A stretch of 64,000 bases of DNA from assembly GCA_022009755.1 (NCBI GenBank), contig CP091722.1, positions 256,001 to 320,000 of the forward strand, written 5' to 3'. The notes beneath the pieces were generated by a model. It saw nothing but the letters and a program-made list of their open reading frames with translations. It made no database searches and was not told the DNA's origin. Below, piece by piece: positions 18,146 through 27,203 of this stretch. Both the position numbers and the translations under genes were made by a program. Positions within the stretch are counted from its first letter, which is position 1; the number at the start of each line of letters is the position of its first letter. Source of the stretch: Oscillospiraceae bacterium. GTDB taxonomy: Bacteria; Bacillota; Clostridia; Christensenellales; QALW01.

Positions 18146-18328
18146 TTAATCGTCGTCTTCGTCATCGTTAGACCACGATGATATGATATGAATATCACCA
18201 GTATCCATATCCATCGCCATGTTATCGTCCAGTCTCATCAGAAGATCACCATCGGAATCAATAGCCATATTATCCGATATCGTATGGGCAAAGTCGCCAT
18301 CTTCAAAATCAAAGAAATGTTTGCTCAT
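18146..18328 (-). CDS. Small acidic hypothetical protein
   Basis: 60 residues, very acidic, with a repeated theme DNMAIDSDGD / DNMAMDMDTGD and an acidic tail NDDEDDD. ATG 18328 preceded by AAAGGAG. It lies 14 bases after the stop of the next gene upstream on the minus strand, so both probably come from the promoter at 18900-18928. No known function; similar short cargo proteins are common in clostridial mobile elements, from memory. Confidence 0.65.
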   Translation of the reverse strand: MSKHFFDFEDGDFAHTISDNMAIDSDGDLLMRLDDNMAMDMDTGDIHIISSWSNDDEDDD

Positions 18329-18342
18329 TTTGATTCTCCTTT

Positions 18343-18570
18343 TTAATCATCATATTCCGGGTAGTCGGGTGCCCATTCGGGCCAGATTTGATCTTTATGC
18401 CTACGGTTAGAGTTGTGAATCTGCTGATGTGTTTTGCGATTTGGATTCAATTGGTTTGCGTGATTATTAGCATTTGACCGATACGCCTTATTGTTTGGAT
18501 TGTTCTGGTTTGCCCAACTGTCCAGTTGCTCTTTGGTATGAGTCTTCCCCGATACTTTTTTACCGCTCAT
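18343..18570 (-). CDS. Small Asn/His-rich basic hypothetical protein
   Basis: 75 residues. The middle repeats the phrase NQNNPNNKAYRSNANNHANQ / NPNRKTHQQIHNSN; the C-terminus is acidic (DYPEYDD). Start ATG 18570 (reads MSGKKVSGKTHTKEQL) with GAAAGGAG upstream; a longer in-frame reading to 18657 passes through a terminator hairpin and is rejected. First gene of a two-gene leftward unit whose leader is about 320 bases long. Confidence 0.65.
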   Translation of the reverse strand: MSGKKVSGKTHTKEQLDSWANQNNPNNKAYRSNANNHANQLNPNRKTHQQIHNSNRRHKDQIWPEWAPDYPEYDD

Positions 18571-18893
18571 CTTTTTCTCCTTTCTGAACCGAAAAAAACC
18601 ACGCACTTGCATTGTGCGTGGACGACGATTACAGATATACTGCTTTACACGCAACAAAACAAGACCGATGAAATACTATCGGTTCGTAATGTGGTGTAAA
18701 GCAACGAAACAAAAGGGGGACAACTACAGTCAACCAACACAACTGCTTTCTTGATTCCATAATGAGAATTTGTAAGGAATCAATAGTTTCGATGATTTAC
18801 TCATTTGTTTGTCAAGTGCCCAAACCCTTCCGGATCTAATTCGTACTCTCATTCTACGAATCTTCAATACTAAAGGACACATTATCACTTGAC
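18571..18893 (-). promoter_or_regulatory. Long structured 5' leader with terminator (candidate cis-regulatory RNA)
   Basis: Minus-strand leader of about 320 bases. Elements in transcript order: hairpin TTGATTCC/GGAATCAA (plus coordinates 18776-18783 and 18751-18758); outer stem GCTTTACAC/GTGTAAAGC (18694-18702 and 18642-18650) enclosing CCGAT/ATCGG (18678-18682 and 18665-18669); then a terminator hairpin immediately before the ribosome site of 18343-18570. No leader ORF with a good ribosome site was identified. It does not match a riboswitch class I know. Confidence 0.5.
18592..18621 (-). terminator. Leader terminator upstream of 18343-18570
   Basis: On the minus strand CCACGCAC / GTGCGTGG, 8-bp perfect stem, 7-base loop, followed by T7. 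It ends about 20 bases before the downstream start codon, so it must be regulated or read through for expression. Confidence 0.7.
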
Positions 18894-18899
18894 AAATGT

Positions 18900-18928
18900 A
18901 TTATAGTTCAAAAACCGTGATTAGTCAA
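18900..18928 (-). promoter_or_regulatory. Sigma-A promoter of leftward cargo unit
   Basis: Minus strand TTGACT (18923-18928), 17-base spacer, TATAAT (18900-18905). Predicted start near 18893. Confidence 0.7.
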
Positions 18929-19009
18929 TATGTTTCTGTAAATCCAAATCACACATTTTTGTTTTTTTCTCCGTTGCGGCACAATGTACTTGCAAAGGAG
19001 GATTTTGCT

Positions 19010-19309
19010 ATGAAAGATGAATTTATTACCCGTGTCGGCGTTTGGGGACAAAGACACTATAACTTTCTGAAAAAGAACACCCCGACGGTTATCAATGTAA
19101 TGCGGTTAAACGGTACGCTTGAGCAGTATCTGACCGACCTCGACCGCGACGCACAGGATATGTTCGGCTTACTGATGAAACAGTACACAGAAGTTGAGGG
19201 CATTACCGAACATCTTAAGCTCACGAATCAAATGGAGTGGGTGCGACAAATAAGCAATATTAGAAATAGAGTCACAGAAATCGTTTGTAAAGAACTTATT
19301 TATATCTGA
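19010..19309 (+). CDS. TnpV-like transposon protein
   Basis: 99 residues, resembling the small TnpV proteins of clostridial transposons: VGVWGQRHYNFLKKNTPTV in the N-terminal half, LEQYLTDLDRDAQ and GITEHLKLTNQMEWV, ending EIVCKELIYI. ATG 19010 with AAAGGAGG at good spacing; the upstream extension to 18896 has no ribosome site. Function is not established for the family. Followed by its own terminator. Confidence 0.7.
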   Translation: MKDEFITRVGVWGQRHYNFLKKNTPTVINVMRLNGTLEQYLTDLDRDAQDMFGLLMKQYTEVEGITEHLKLTNQMEWVRQISNIRNRVTEIVCKELIYI

Positions 19310-19314
19310 TTTAA

Positions 19315-19339
19315 GCGGAGCTTCGGCCCCGCATTTTTA
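19315..19339 (+). terminator. Intrinsic terminator after tnpV-like gene
   Basis: GCGGaGC-TTCG-GCcCCGC stem with a UUCG tetraloop, followed by ATTTTTATT. Confidence 0.7.
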
Positions 19340-19355
19340 TTCCCGATATTCTAAA

Positions 19356-19423
19356 AAAAGGAATAATATCGGTTGACATATTCAAAAAAAGCACTTGATA
19401 TTATTCCTAAAATATGATATACT
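19356..19423 (+). promoter_or_regulatory. Promoter and palindromic operator upstream of fic
   Basis: TTGATA (19395-19400), 17-base spacer, TATACT (19418-19423). The -35 overlaps one arm of a perfect inverted repeat AGGAATAATATC (19359-19370) / GATATTATTCCT (19397-19408). A second TTGACA lies between the arms (19373-19378). The 17 bases at 19356-19372 recur exactly at 31685-31701. Confidence 0.65.
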
Positions 19424-19461
19424 AAGTCTGTGTAAGTGTATTTAAGTTTGGAGGAAGCCAA

Positions 19462-20361
19462 ATGGAATATATAAAAGCTTCAAAGGCAGCTGAAAAATGG
19501 GGACTATCTGCGCGTCGCGTTCGCATTTTGTGTGCTGAGGGAAAAATTCCCGGAACAATACGAAAAGGAAATTTATATATGATTCCAGCCGATGCTGAAA
19601 AGCCTCGTGACGGCAGGTTAAAAAAGCCTACGGTTTTTGATGAAATTGCACAAAAGAAAGAATTGCTTTCTGATCTTCGTCCTTTAACACAAGGAGAAGT
19701 TGAACGCTTGCGTGAAGAGTTTATGGTTGAATTCACATATAACTCGAATGCTATTGAAGGAAATACTCTCACACTCAAAGAGACTGCCATGGCGCTTGAA
19801 GGCATGACGATTGACCAAAAGCCTCTGAAGGATCATATGGAGGCTATAGGACACCGTGATGCGTTTATGTTTGTGCTTGATATTGCATCAAAAGAGATGC
19901 CTCTTTCGGAGAGTATTATTAAGCAAATTCATTCTCTCGTTCTTATTGACAGACCGGAGGATAAAGGTGTTTTCCGGAAAATACCCGTTCGCATTATGGG
20001 AGCGTACACCGAACCGGTTCAACCGTATCTCATTGAGCCGAAGTTGACAGCACTCCTTCTTGAAAACGAACAGCGAAAAGAAACAATGAACCCTATCGAG
20101 CGAATTGCCCGTTTTCATCTGGAGTTTGAGGGCATCCACCCATTTATTGACGGCAACGGAAGAACCGGCAGATTGATACTTAATCTTGATTTGATCAGAA
20201 ACGGGTATCCGCCTGTTAATGTCAAGTTTACAGATCGCAAGAAGTATTATGATGCCTTTGATGAATACTACAAGAACGGCAGTGCCGAAAAAATGACAGA
20301 ACTTGTAGCAGGTTATGTAAATGAAAGGCTTGACGATTATTTGAGAGTGCTTGAAAAATAG
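19462..20361 (+). CDS. Fic family protein (AMP-transferase type) with N-terminal HTH
   Basis: 299 residues. Residues 1-45 look like a MerR-type helix-turn-helix (AAEKWGLSARRVRILCAEGK). The Fic motif HPFIDGNGR (residues 226-234) followed by TGR carries the catalytic His and the anion-binding loop expected of AMPylation. An inhibitory helix motif S-x-x-x-E-G is present at residues 95-100 (SNAIEG), placing it among N-terminally autoinhibited (class II-like) Fic proteins. ATG 19462 after GGAGG. It could be a housekeeping regulator of the element, a toxin-like enzyme or part of the defence cluster; the targets are unknown. Confidence 0.88.
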   Translation: MEYIKASKAAEKWGLSARRVRILCAEGKIPGTIRKGNLYMIPADAEKPRDGRLKKPTVFDEIAQKKELLSDLRPLTQGEVERLREEFMVEFTYNSNAIEGNTLTLKETAMALEGMTIDQKPLKDHMEAIGHRDAFMFVLDIASKEMPLSESIIKQIHSLVLIDRPEDKGVFRKIPVRIMGAYTEPVQPYLIEPKLTALLLENEQRKETMNPIERIARFHLEFEGIHPFIDGNGRTGRLILNLDLIRNGYPPVNVKFTDRKKYYDAFDEYYKNGSAEKMTELVAGYVNERLDDYLRVLEK

Positions 20362-20426
20362 CTTTGCATGAGTCCGCTTTTGGGTACATTTATTATGAGA
20401 TAATGAAACCTGAAAAGGAGAAATGC

Positions 20427-20474
20427 ATGGATAAGCCTATTAAAATAATATTGTTCGCTTCAGAAAACGATTGA
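20427..20474 (+). CDS. 15-codon ORF, or misread start of the next gene
   Basis: ATG 20427 has an excellent AAAAGGAG site but stops after 15 codons. If one A were added near 20445, the frame would run into ATG 20495 and the large restriction gene would gain about 22 residues rich in Arg and Lys. Either a short coupling peptide or the true N-terminus of the next gene. Confidence 0.35.
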   Translation: MDKPIKIILFASEND

Positions 20475-20494
20475 AAGATTGCATAGGAATAATT

Positions 20495-23400
20495 ATGGAA
20501 CAAAAATATCGATATAAAAGAAAACTATATATATCAGCTGGATTCTAATCTGCTTGCTATTCTATTGCTTGACAAGAGCTCGGGCAAGAATATTATCTGG
20601 GCGACTGATAATTATTCTGATCGTGGATTGGGGTATCAAAGTGACGATCAAATTCGGATAGACAGTATAACACATCGTAATGGCAGTGTTATAAAGCCCA
20701 GAACGACAAAGTCAAAAAAAGAGCAGGCAATCCGCGTTCGTGACAAGGCAGAGGTTTTCACTCCATCCTGGGTATGCAACAGCCAAAATAATCTTGTTGA
20801 CAGCGCATGGTTTGGCAGAGAAAATGTTTTCAACACCGAAAGCGAACAGACATGGATTACGGCAAAAGACAAGATTACTTTTCCTGAGGAAAAGACATGG
20901 CAGGATTATGTGAAGGCAAATCGCATGGAGATCTCCTGTGGTGAAGCGCCTTATCTTGTAAGCCGTTATGACACGGTTACCGGAAAGTGGATTGAGGTTG
21001 GTGACAGAATCGGGATTTTGGACCGCAAAATCCGTATTATCAACGAAAATGCCGATGGAGAGCAGGAATGGATGAAATGGGTGATAAAAGCCTTTCAGTC
21101 GATTTACGGATTTGAGTGGCAGGGAGACAGCCTCTTGATTGCTCGCGAAAATTTGCTGTTTTCATTTATCGATTACTATACAGCCCGCTTTACCATGCCG
21201 CCGATTAAGGCTTACCTTATCAAAATTGCAAAAATACTTGCGTGGAACCTTTGGCAGATGGACGGATTAAAGTATGTCATCCCAAATTCCTGCAAACCAA
21301 TCGAAGACCGGCAACTATCGCTGTTTGATGATGAAACTAAATTCAACCCTTGCCCGGGGTGCGCAAAAAATAACAATGCTTGGCATACGGGTATTTATTG
21401 CAAAATCATGGATTGGAGCAGAGAGCATTCTGTAAGATTTGTTGACTTGCTTGAGAGGAGTGAAAGCATGGAAAAGTTTGATTGCACCTATAAATACAAA
21501 CTCATATATGTTTTCAGTATGCCATATGACACACACAAGGGACTGCTGAAGATCGGTGAGGCAACTTTAACCACGGACACAAAACCTGAATTTCTGACGC
21601 CGAATTGCCGTGAACTGAATCAAGCCGCTATTGCACGCATCAAGGGTTACACGGCAACTGCAAGTGTAAACTTCAAGCTGGAACATACTGAACTTGCTGT
21701 TCTGCAAAAAGATGGTTACACATTTACCTTTAAGGACAAAGATGTTCACAAGGTTTTGATGAACTCCGGCGTCCATAAAGTTCAACCGAACGGAGCAACC
21801 GGAGAGGAATGGTTTGAAACTTCGCTTGATGTGGCGGCAAACGCTATTAAAGCAGTAAAATCAGGCAGATTATCGCTTTCCGCTTCAGAAAAGGCAACCT
21901 ACGAAAAAGCGGCTGCAAAGATCGATTTTCGTGAAGAACAGAAGGCGGCAATCGAACAGACCATCAAAGCGTTCAAAAAAGAGAACGAAATGCTGTGGTA
22001 TGCCAAAATGCGTTTTGGCAAAACGCTGACAGCCCTTGAAGTCGTGCGCCGTTCGCAGTATCGCCGCGTAATCATTGTCACGCATCGCCCGGTCGTCAGC
22101 GACGGATGGAGCACGGATTTTGCAAAAATCTTTTATCCGGGCTCGTCCGAGCATGATTATTCCTTTGAACTGAAAACCAACGACTCCGCTTATACCTACG
22201 ATGAAAAGATCGACCTTGAAAATGATCTGAAAATCAAGAGGCTTGATAAAGACGGCTCCTATTTTCTCTATTTTGCGTCGATTCAGGATCTGCGCGGTTC
22301 CAAACGTGTCGGCGGAAAATTCAATAAAAACAACGCGGTATTTGACCTGGATTGGGATCTTATCATCGTTGACGAGGCCCACGAGGGCACACAGACCGAA
22401 CTGGGCGATAATGTCATAAAACAACTGCGCAAAGCGGGCACCAAAGTGCTGGCTTTGTCCGGCACGCCGTTCAATCTGCTTGATAAGTTCGGCGAAGACA
22501 ACGTCTATACCTGGGACTATGTCATGGAGCAGAAGAAAGGCAGAGTGGGACATCTGCCATTACGGCGATCATAACCCGTATGCAGACCTTCCTCAAATGC
22601 ACATTTATACCTATGATCTCGGCGAAAAACTGAAAAAATATGTCTCGGACGAATACGATACCAAAGCATTCAACTTCCGCGAATTCTTCCGTGTATGGTC
22701 AAGGGGACCGCATGGCAAGCGTGAGATTCCGCAAGGTGCCGTCGAGGGCAATTTCGTACACGAAGCGGATGTCCGTTCTTTCCTTGATCTGATGGCAAAA
22801 GAGGACAAGGACAGCATCTATCCCTTCTCGACCGATGCCTACCGCAATATGTTCCGCCATACGCTGTGGATGGTGCCCGGCGTCAAAGAGGCAAAGGCAC
22901 TCAGCGAAATGCTCCGCCATCACCCGGTGTTTATGCATTTCGGCATTGCCAATGTTGCCGGAGAGGGCGATACTTACGAGGAAGACCACGCAAAGGACGC
23001 ACTGGAGCTTGTCCGCAAAACCATCCGTGAAAATAAGTATTCCATCACGCTTTCCTGCGGAAAACTGACCACGGGCGTGACCGTTCCGGAGTGGACGGCG
23101 GTGCTGATGCTTTCCGGCTCCTATTCCACAGCCGCCTCTCAGTATATGCAGACCATTTTCCGTGTGCAGTCTGCCGGATGTATTGACGGCAAGCAGAAAA
23201 CCGATTGCTATGTTTTCGACTTTGCACCAGACAGAACCCTGAAAGTGCTGACCGAAACCGTGCATCTCTCCCGTAAGCCCGGCAAGAATCAGAAAAAGCG
23301 CCGTGAGGTAATGACAGAATTTCTGAACTATTGCCCCGTCATTGCGATTGCCGGATCGAGAATGACCAAATACAGCGTCAACTCCATGATGGAGCAGGTC

Positions 23401-26171
23401 AAGCAGATTTACGCCGAGAGAGCCGTCAACAGCGGATTTGAAGACGAATCCATTTATAACGATGAGCTTCTGAAGCTTGACGATATCGATGCCTCCAAAT
23501 TCAATGCGTTGAAGGACATTATCGGCGCCTCCAAAGCGCAGAAGAAAAAAGACAGCGTCGTTGTCAACGGTCAGGGACTTACCGATGAGCAGATCGCTCA
23601 TATCGACGACGGAGATGATGAACCCGTCACACCTCCCTCACCGCCAACACCGGAAGAAATCGCGGATCGCCTGAAAAAGAAACAGGCGAAGGAAGCGCGC
23701 AAAAAAGCCATTGATATTCTCCGAGGCATTTCTATCCGTATGCCCCTGATGATTTACGGCGCCAATGTGCCGATTGACGAGGACATCGACATTGACCGCT
23801 TTGTGGAACTGGTGGACGATACCTCATGGGCTGAATTTATGCCCAAAGGCGTGACCAAGCCGCTGTTTGCGGATTTCACAAAATATTACGACCGCGATGT
23901 GTTTATTGCGGCAGGTAAGCGCATTCGTAAACTGGCGGCAGCGGCGGACAAAGAAACGCCCACAAGACGCGTAAAACTGATTGCCGAGATCTTCCGCCAT
24001 TTCAAAAATCCCGATAAGGAAACTGTCCTGACGCCGTGGCGCGTTGTCAATATGCATATGAGCGATACGCTGGGCGGTTGGTGCTTCTTCAATGAACAGT
24101 TTGAGGACGACACGCAGGAGGAAAAGCACCGTCTGGACGAGCCGCGCTTTGTGGATCAGGGGGATGTGACAAAAGAAGTATTCCGCGAGGATACACATAT
24201 TCTGGAGATAAACTCCAAGACCGGCTTGTATCCGCTCTATGTCGCTTACAGCGTTTACCGTCAGAAGTTGGAGGACACCACCGATGACGACTGGGAACCC
24301 GCCGAACTGCAAGCCATGTGGGAAGAAGTTCTCCGCGACAATATTTATGTCATCTGCAAAACCCCGATGGCAAAGTATATCACAAAACGCACGCTGACCG
24401 GTTATCACGATAATGTCGTCAATGCCCACTATTTTGACGACCTTGTCAATATGCTGAAAAGCAAACCGGAGCAGTTCAAAAAGAAGATCCTCAAAGGCAG
24501 CTATTGGGGAAAAGAGGTGAAAGAAATGAAGTTCGATGCAATCGTCGGGAATCCGCCGTACCAGGAAGAGACTGCAAAACAGCAATCGGAAACAAATGGT
24601 CAAGCAAGAAGCCGTAGCGTTTTTCAATACTTCCAAATAATTTCTGACGAACTATCAAGCGGGGTTACTTCTCTTATTTATCCCGGTGCAAGATGGATTC
24701 ATCGATCTGGGAAAGGCATGCAACAGTTTGGATTGGATCAAATAAATGATCCATCTTTGGAGAAAGTTATTTTTTACCCGGATTCTCAAGATGTTTTCAA
24801 AGATGTTGCTATAGCTGATGGCGTATCAATTGTTTATAAAAATAAAAGGAAAAGTTCATCGAGGTTTACTTATGTTTACAACAAAGGCGCAAAATCAACA
24901 GAAGTGACTTTGAATGCCCCTGGAGACGCGTTGATCCCACTAAATCCTCATGATGGTTCTGTAATACAAAAAGTCGAAACATTTGTTGTAACATACAATT
25001 ATCCTTATATGTTTGATAGAATTCTTCCGCAGAAACTGTTTGGAATAGAGAGTAGTTTTGTAGCAGATAATCCATCAAAAGTGGCGGAGTTAACAGACGG
25101 TTATATTTTGAAGCCAAATGAAATCAAACTATTTGCGAATGACAAAGCCGGAAAAGCCGGGCGTTCCAAGTGGTATGTTGCTGATAAATCTATCATAGAG
25201 AGTGGGAAAGAGTATCTTTCAGAGTGGCAGGTCGTTGTTTCCAGCGCCAATGCCGGAGGGCAAAAACGTGATAACCAAATTGAAATAATTGATAATCATT
25301 CCGCTTTTGGTCGTTCGAGAGTGGCACTTGGTTCATTTAAGACAGAGACGGAAGCAATCAATTTTTATCATTACTGCAAAGCTACGCTTATACGCTTCAT
25401 GTTCTTGATGACTGATGAGGCATTGACTTCCCTTGGCAAAAAAGTGCCGGATGTTTTGGATTATTCAGATAAAAACGCGTTAATCGATTTTTCAAAAGAT
25501 TTGAATACACAACTGTATGCTCTTGTAGGACTGACAACTGAGGAGATTTCGTATGTTGAATCTGTTGTTAAAACCAAAGAGATGGTTTCTGTATATGATC
25601 AAATGCTCTCCATGTCATACGACGATCTCGTCAAGCATCTTTTGAAGAAATACGGTGCCGCAAAGCATGACTATTTCACCGATCGTGAATGTACCATCAA
25701 GAACAAACTGGTTTCCCGCACTTCCGAAGGGCTTTCTGTCATCATATCGATGAAGACAAAGCTATTATGCTGAGCAATGACGAATATGCCGCAAAGAATC
25801 CGTTTGAGTATCAAAAGAAAAACCGCCTTGTCTACTGCAATCTTCTGGAGCACCTGTTGCTTCATGTGAAGATCGCCGAAGAGCCGAGAAATCCGGATGC
25901 CAATGAAAATGAACTTCCCGGAATCGGCGGTGCCATCAACTATCTCTGCAAGCAGCTCAACGACATTTACGCCGGCAAAGAACCCGCCGAGGAATGGCGC
26001 AAAACCGTGGCTTCCAAAGTGCAGGATAGTTTTGATGACTATATTCGCATCCTCCGCCATCTCTGGAGCGTCATCGAGCAAAACCCGCTCTATAAAACCA
26101 TCATCACCAAGCAAATGCTCTGCACCGGCTGGGACGGCAAGACCGTGGATCGGGTGCTGGAGGCGTTATAA
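20495..26171 (+). CDS. Single-chain restriction-modification-like enzyme: methylase, GIY-YIG-like, SF2 helicase, HNH-like (frameshifted)
   Basis: About 1,890 residues when three frame breaks are joined. N-terminal methylase-like region with VFTPSWV, EISCGEAPYLVSRYD and GDSLLIARENLL. A GIY-YIG/T5orf172-like segment follows at about 21480-21870 (YVFSMP, GLLKIGEAT, later LEHTELAVL). SF2 helicase: AKMRFGKT (motif I), VDEAH (II), LSGTPF (III), QTIFRVQS (VI). Adenine-methylase motif IV is FDAIVGNPPYQ at about 24545, with a variable target-recognition-like region to about 25640. The C-terminal segment has FCHHIDEDK and YCNLLEHLLLH, an HNH-like pattern. Junctions: about 20515 (one extra base), 22540 (one extra G) and 25733 (one T short). 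Likely a self-contained restriction-modification or defence enzyme; inference from motifs only. Confidence 0.75.
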
Positions 26172-26200
26172 GCATAAATAAGCTAAGAAGGAGGCTAAAC

Positions 26201-26776
26201 ATGAGCAATAAAAAACTTAACGGCGCAGATTATCTGTTGTTACTTCTATATTTAGATAATAAATCACCGATATTGGGGGCGATACGACTAGAAAAAATGA
26301 TGTTTCTCTTTAACAATGAAATCGCTCCTCGACTGAAAGAGACGGGATTGGATTCAGATAAACTTCCAGAATTCATTGCCTATAATTTTGGACCATTTTC
26401 TAAAGATGTATATGAACAAGTTGAACTCTTTAAAGGAATTGGATTTCTTCGAGTGACCAATTTAATGGCAAAGGAGGAGTTAATAGAGGCAGATGATTGG
26501 GAAGAAGGGCCATTTAGCAAGGAACTTGATTATGCAGGTTTTCAATTGAATGATGAGAAACGCTATTATAAATATCAAATGTTGGATTTAGGAGCGGATT
26601 ATGTTTCTAAAAAAATTTGCCCGGAACTAACCGCAGAACAATTGGCTATGCTTTTGCAATTTAAGAAAAAAATAACTTCACTTTCGCCGAAGCAAATATT
26701 GCGTTATGTATACACGAAGTATCCGGACTTTACAAGCAACTCTCTCATAAAGAATGAGGTGTTTGACGATGACTGA
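26201..26776 (+). CDS. YwgA/Panacea-like winged-helix protein
   Basis: 191 residues. The opening LLLLLYLDNKSPILGAIRLEKMMFLF and FIAYNFGPFSKDVYEQVELF resemble YwgA-like proteins and the wider Panacea (DUF4065) group, which appear as antitoxins or regulators in toxin-antitoxin and defence loci. ATG 26201 after AAGGAGG, 29 bases downstream of the large restriction gene. Its stop overlaps the next start (ATGACTGA), so translation is probably coupled. No catalytic residues seen. Confidence 0.6.
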   Translation: MSNKKLNGADYLLLLLYLDNKSPILGAIRLEKMMFLFNNEIAPRLKETGLDSDKLPEFIAYNFGPFSKDVYEQVELFKGIGFLRVTNLMAKEELIEADDWEEGPFSKELDYAGFQLNDEKRYYKYQMLDLGADYVSKKICPELTAEQLAMLLQFKKKITSLSPKQILRYVYTKYPDFTSNSLIKNEVFDDD

Positions 26777-27203
26777 GGGACTTGAGGAAATACTGCGCGA
26801 TAATTATTGCTCTTACAGAAGAGCCCGTGGCAAGAAAAAAATATATGTTGAAGTCCCGGTGTTTTCACGATCAGTCGATTTAGTCGAGTTCGACAGCCAT
26901 TCAAGGAAGATTACCGCGGTGGAATTTAAAATTAGCGATTGGAAAAGAGCTATTAGGCAACTTTCCGACATCTCTATATGTTTCGATTATCTTATTTTGT
27001 GCGTTCCAAAGCCCAAAACAGATAGATGTATAGAGAACATTAAAAATACATGTCTTGAAAAAGGCATGGGACTCATATTATGGGATCAATCTGATAACAG
27101 CTTTACGAAGATTTGTGAGGCCGTTGAGTCATCCGACATATGGAAAGAACCCAAAAGACAGATTCTAAGATACTTGAAAGAGAGGGAGGTATATCGTGGA
27201 TAA
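26769..27203 (+). CDS. PD-(D/E)XK nuclease-like protein
   Basis: 144 residues. The archetype is visible as Glu28, Asp37 (SVDLVEFD), Glu52-x-Lys54 (AVEFK) and Gln64 on the following helix (WKRAIRQ), the order and spacing expected of PD-(D/E)XK nucleases. The rest is alternating strands and helices (DYLILCVPKP, GLILWD). Start ATG 26769 overlaps the upstream stop by 8 bases; its own stop overlaps the next gene's GTG by 8 bases. Small size suggests it acts in a complex with its neighbours. It could be a DNA-binding or inactive relative, but all key residues are present. Confidence 0.65.
   Translation: MTEGLEEILRDNYCSYRRARGKKKIYVEVPVFSRSVDLVEFDSHSRKITAVEFKISDWKRAIRQLSDISICFDYLILCVPKPKTDRCIENIKNTCLEKGMGLILWDQSDNSFTKICEAVESSDIWKEPKRQILRYLKEREVYRG

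Noticed and set aside
18571..18657. Longer start for the 75-residue cargo protein
   Set aside because: Would be translated through a perfect terminator hairpin; ATG 18570 has GAAAGGAG at the right distance.
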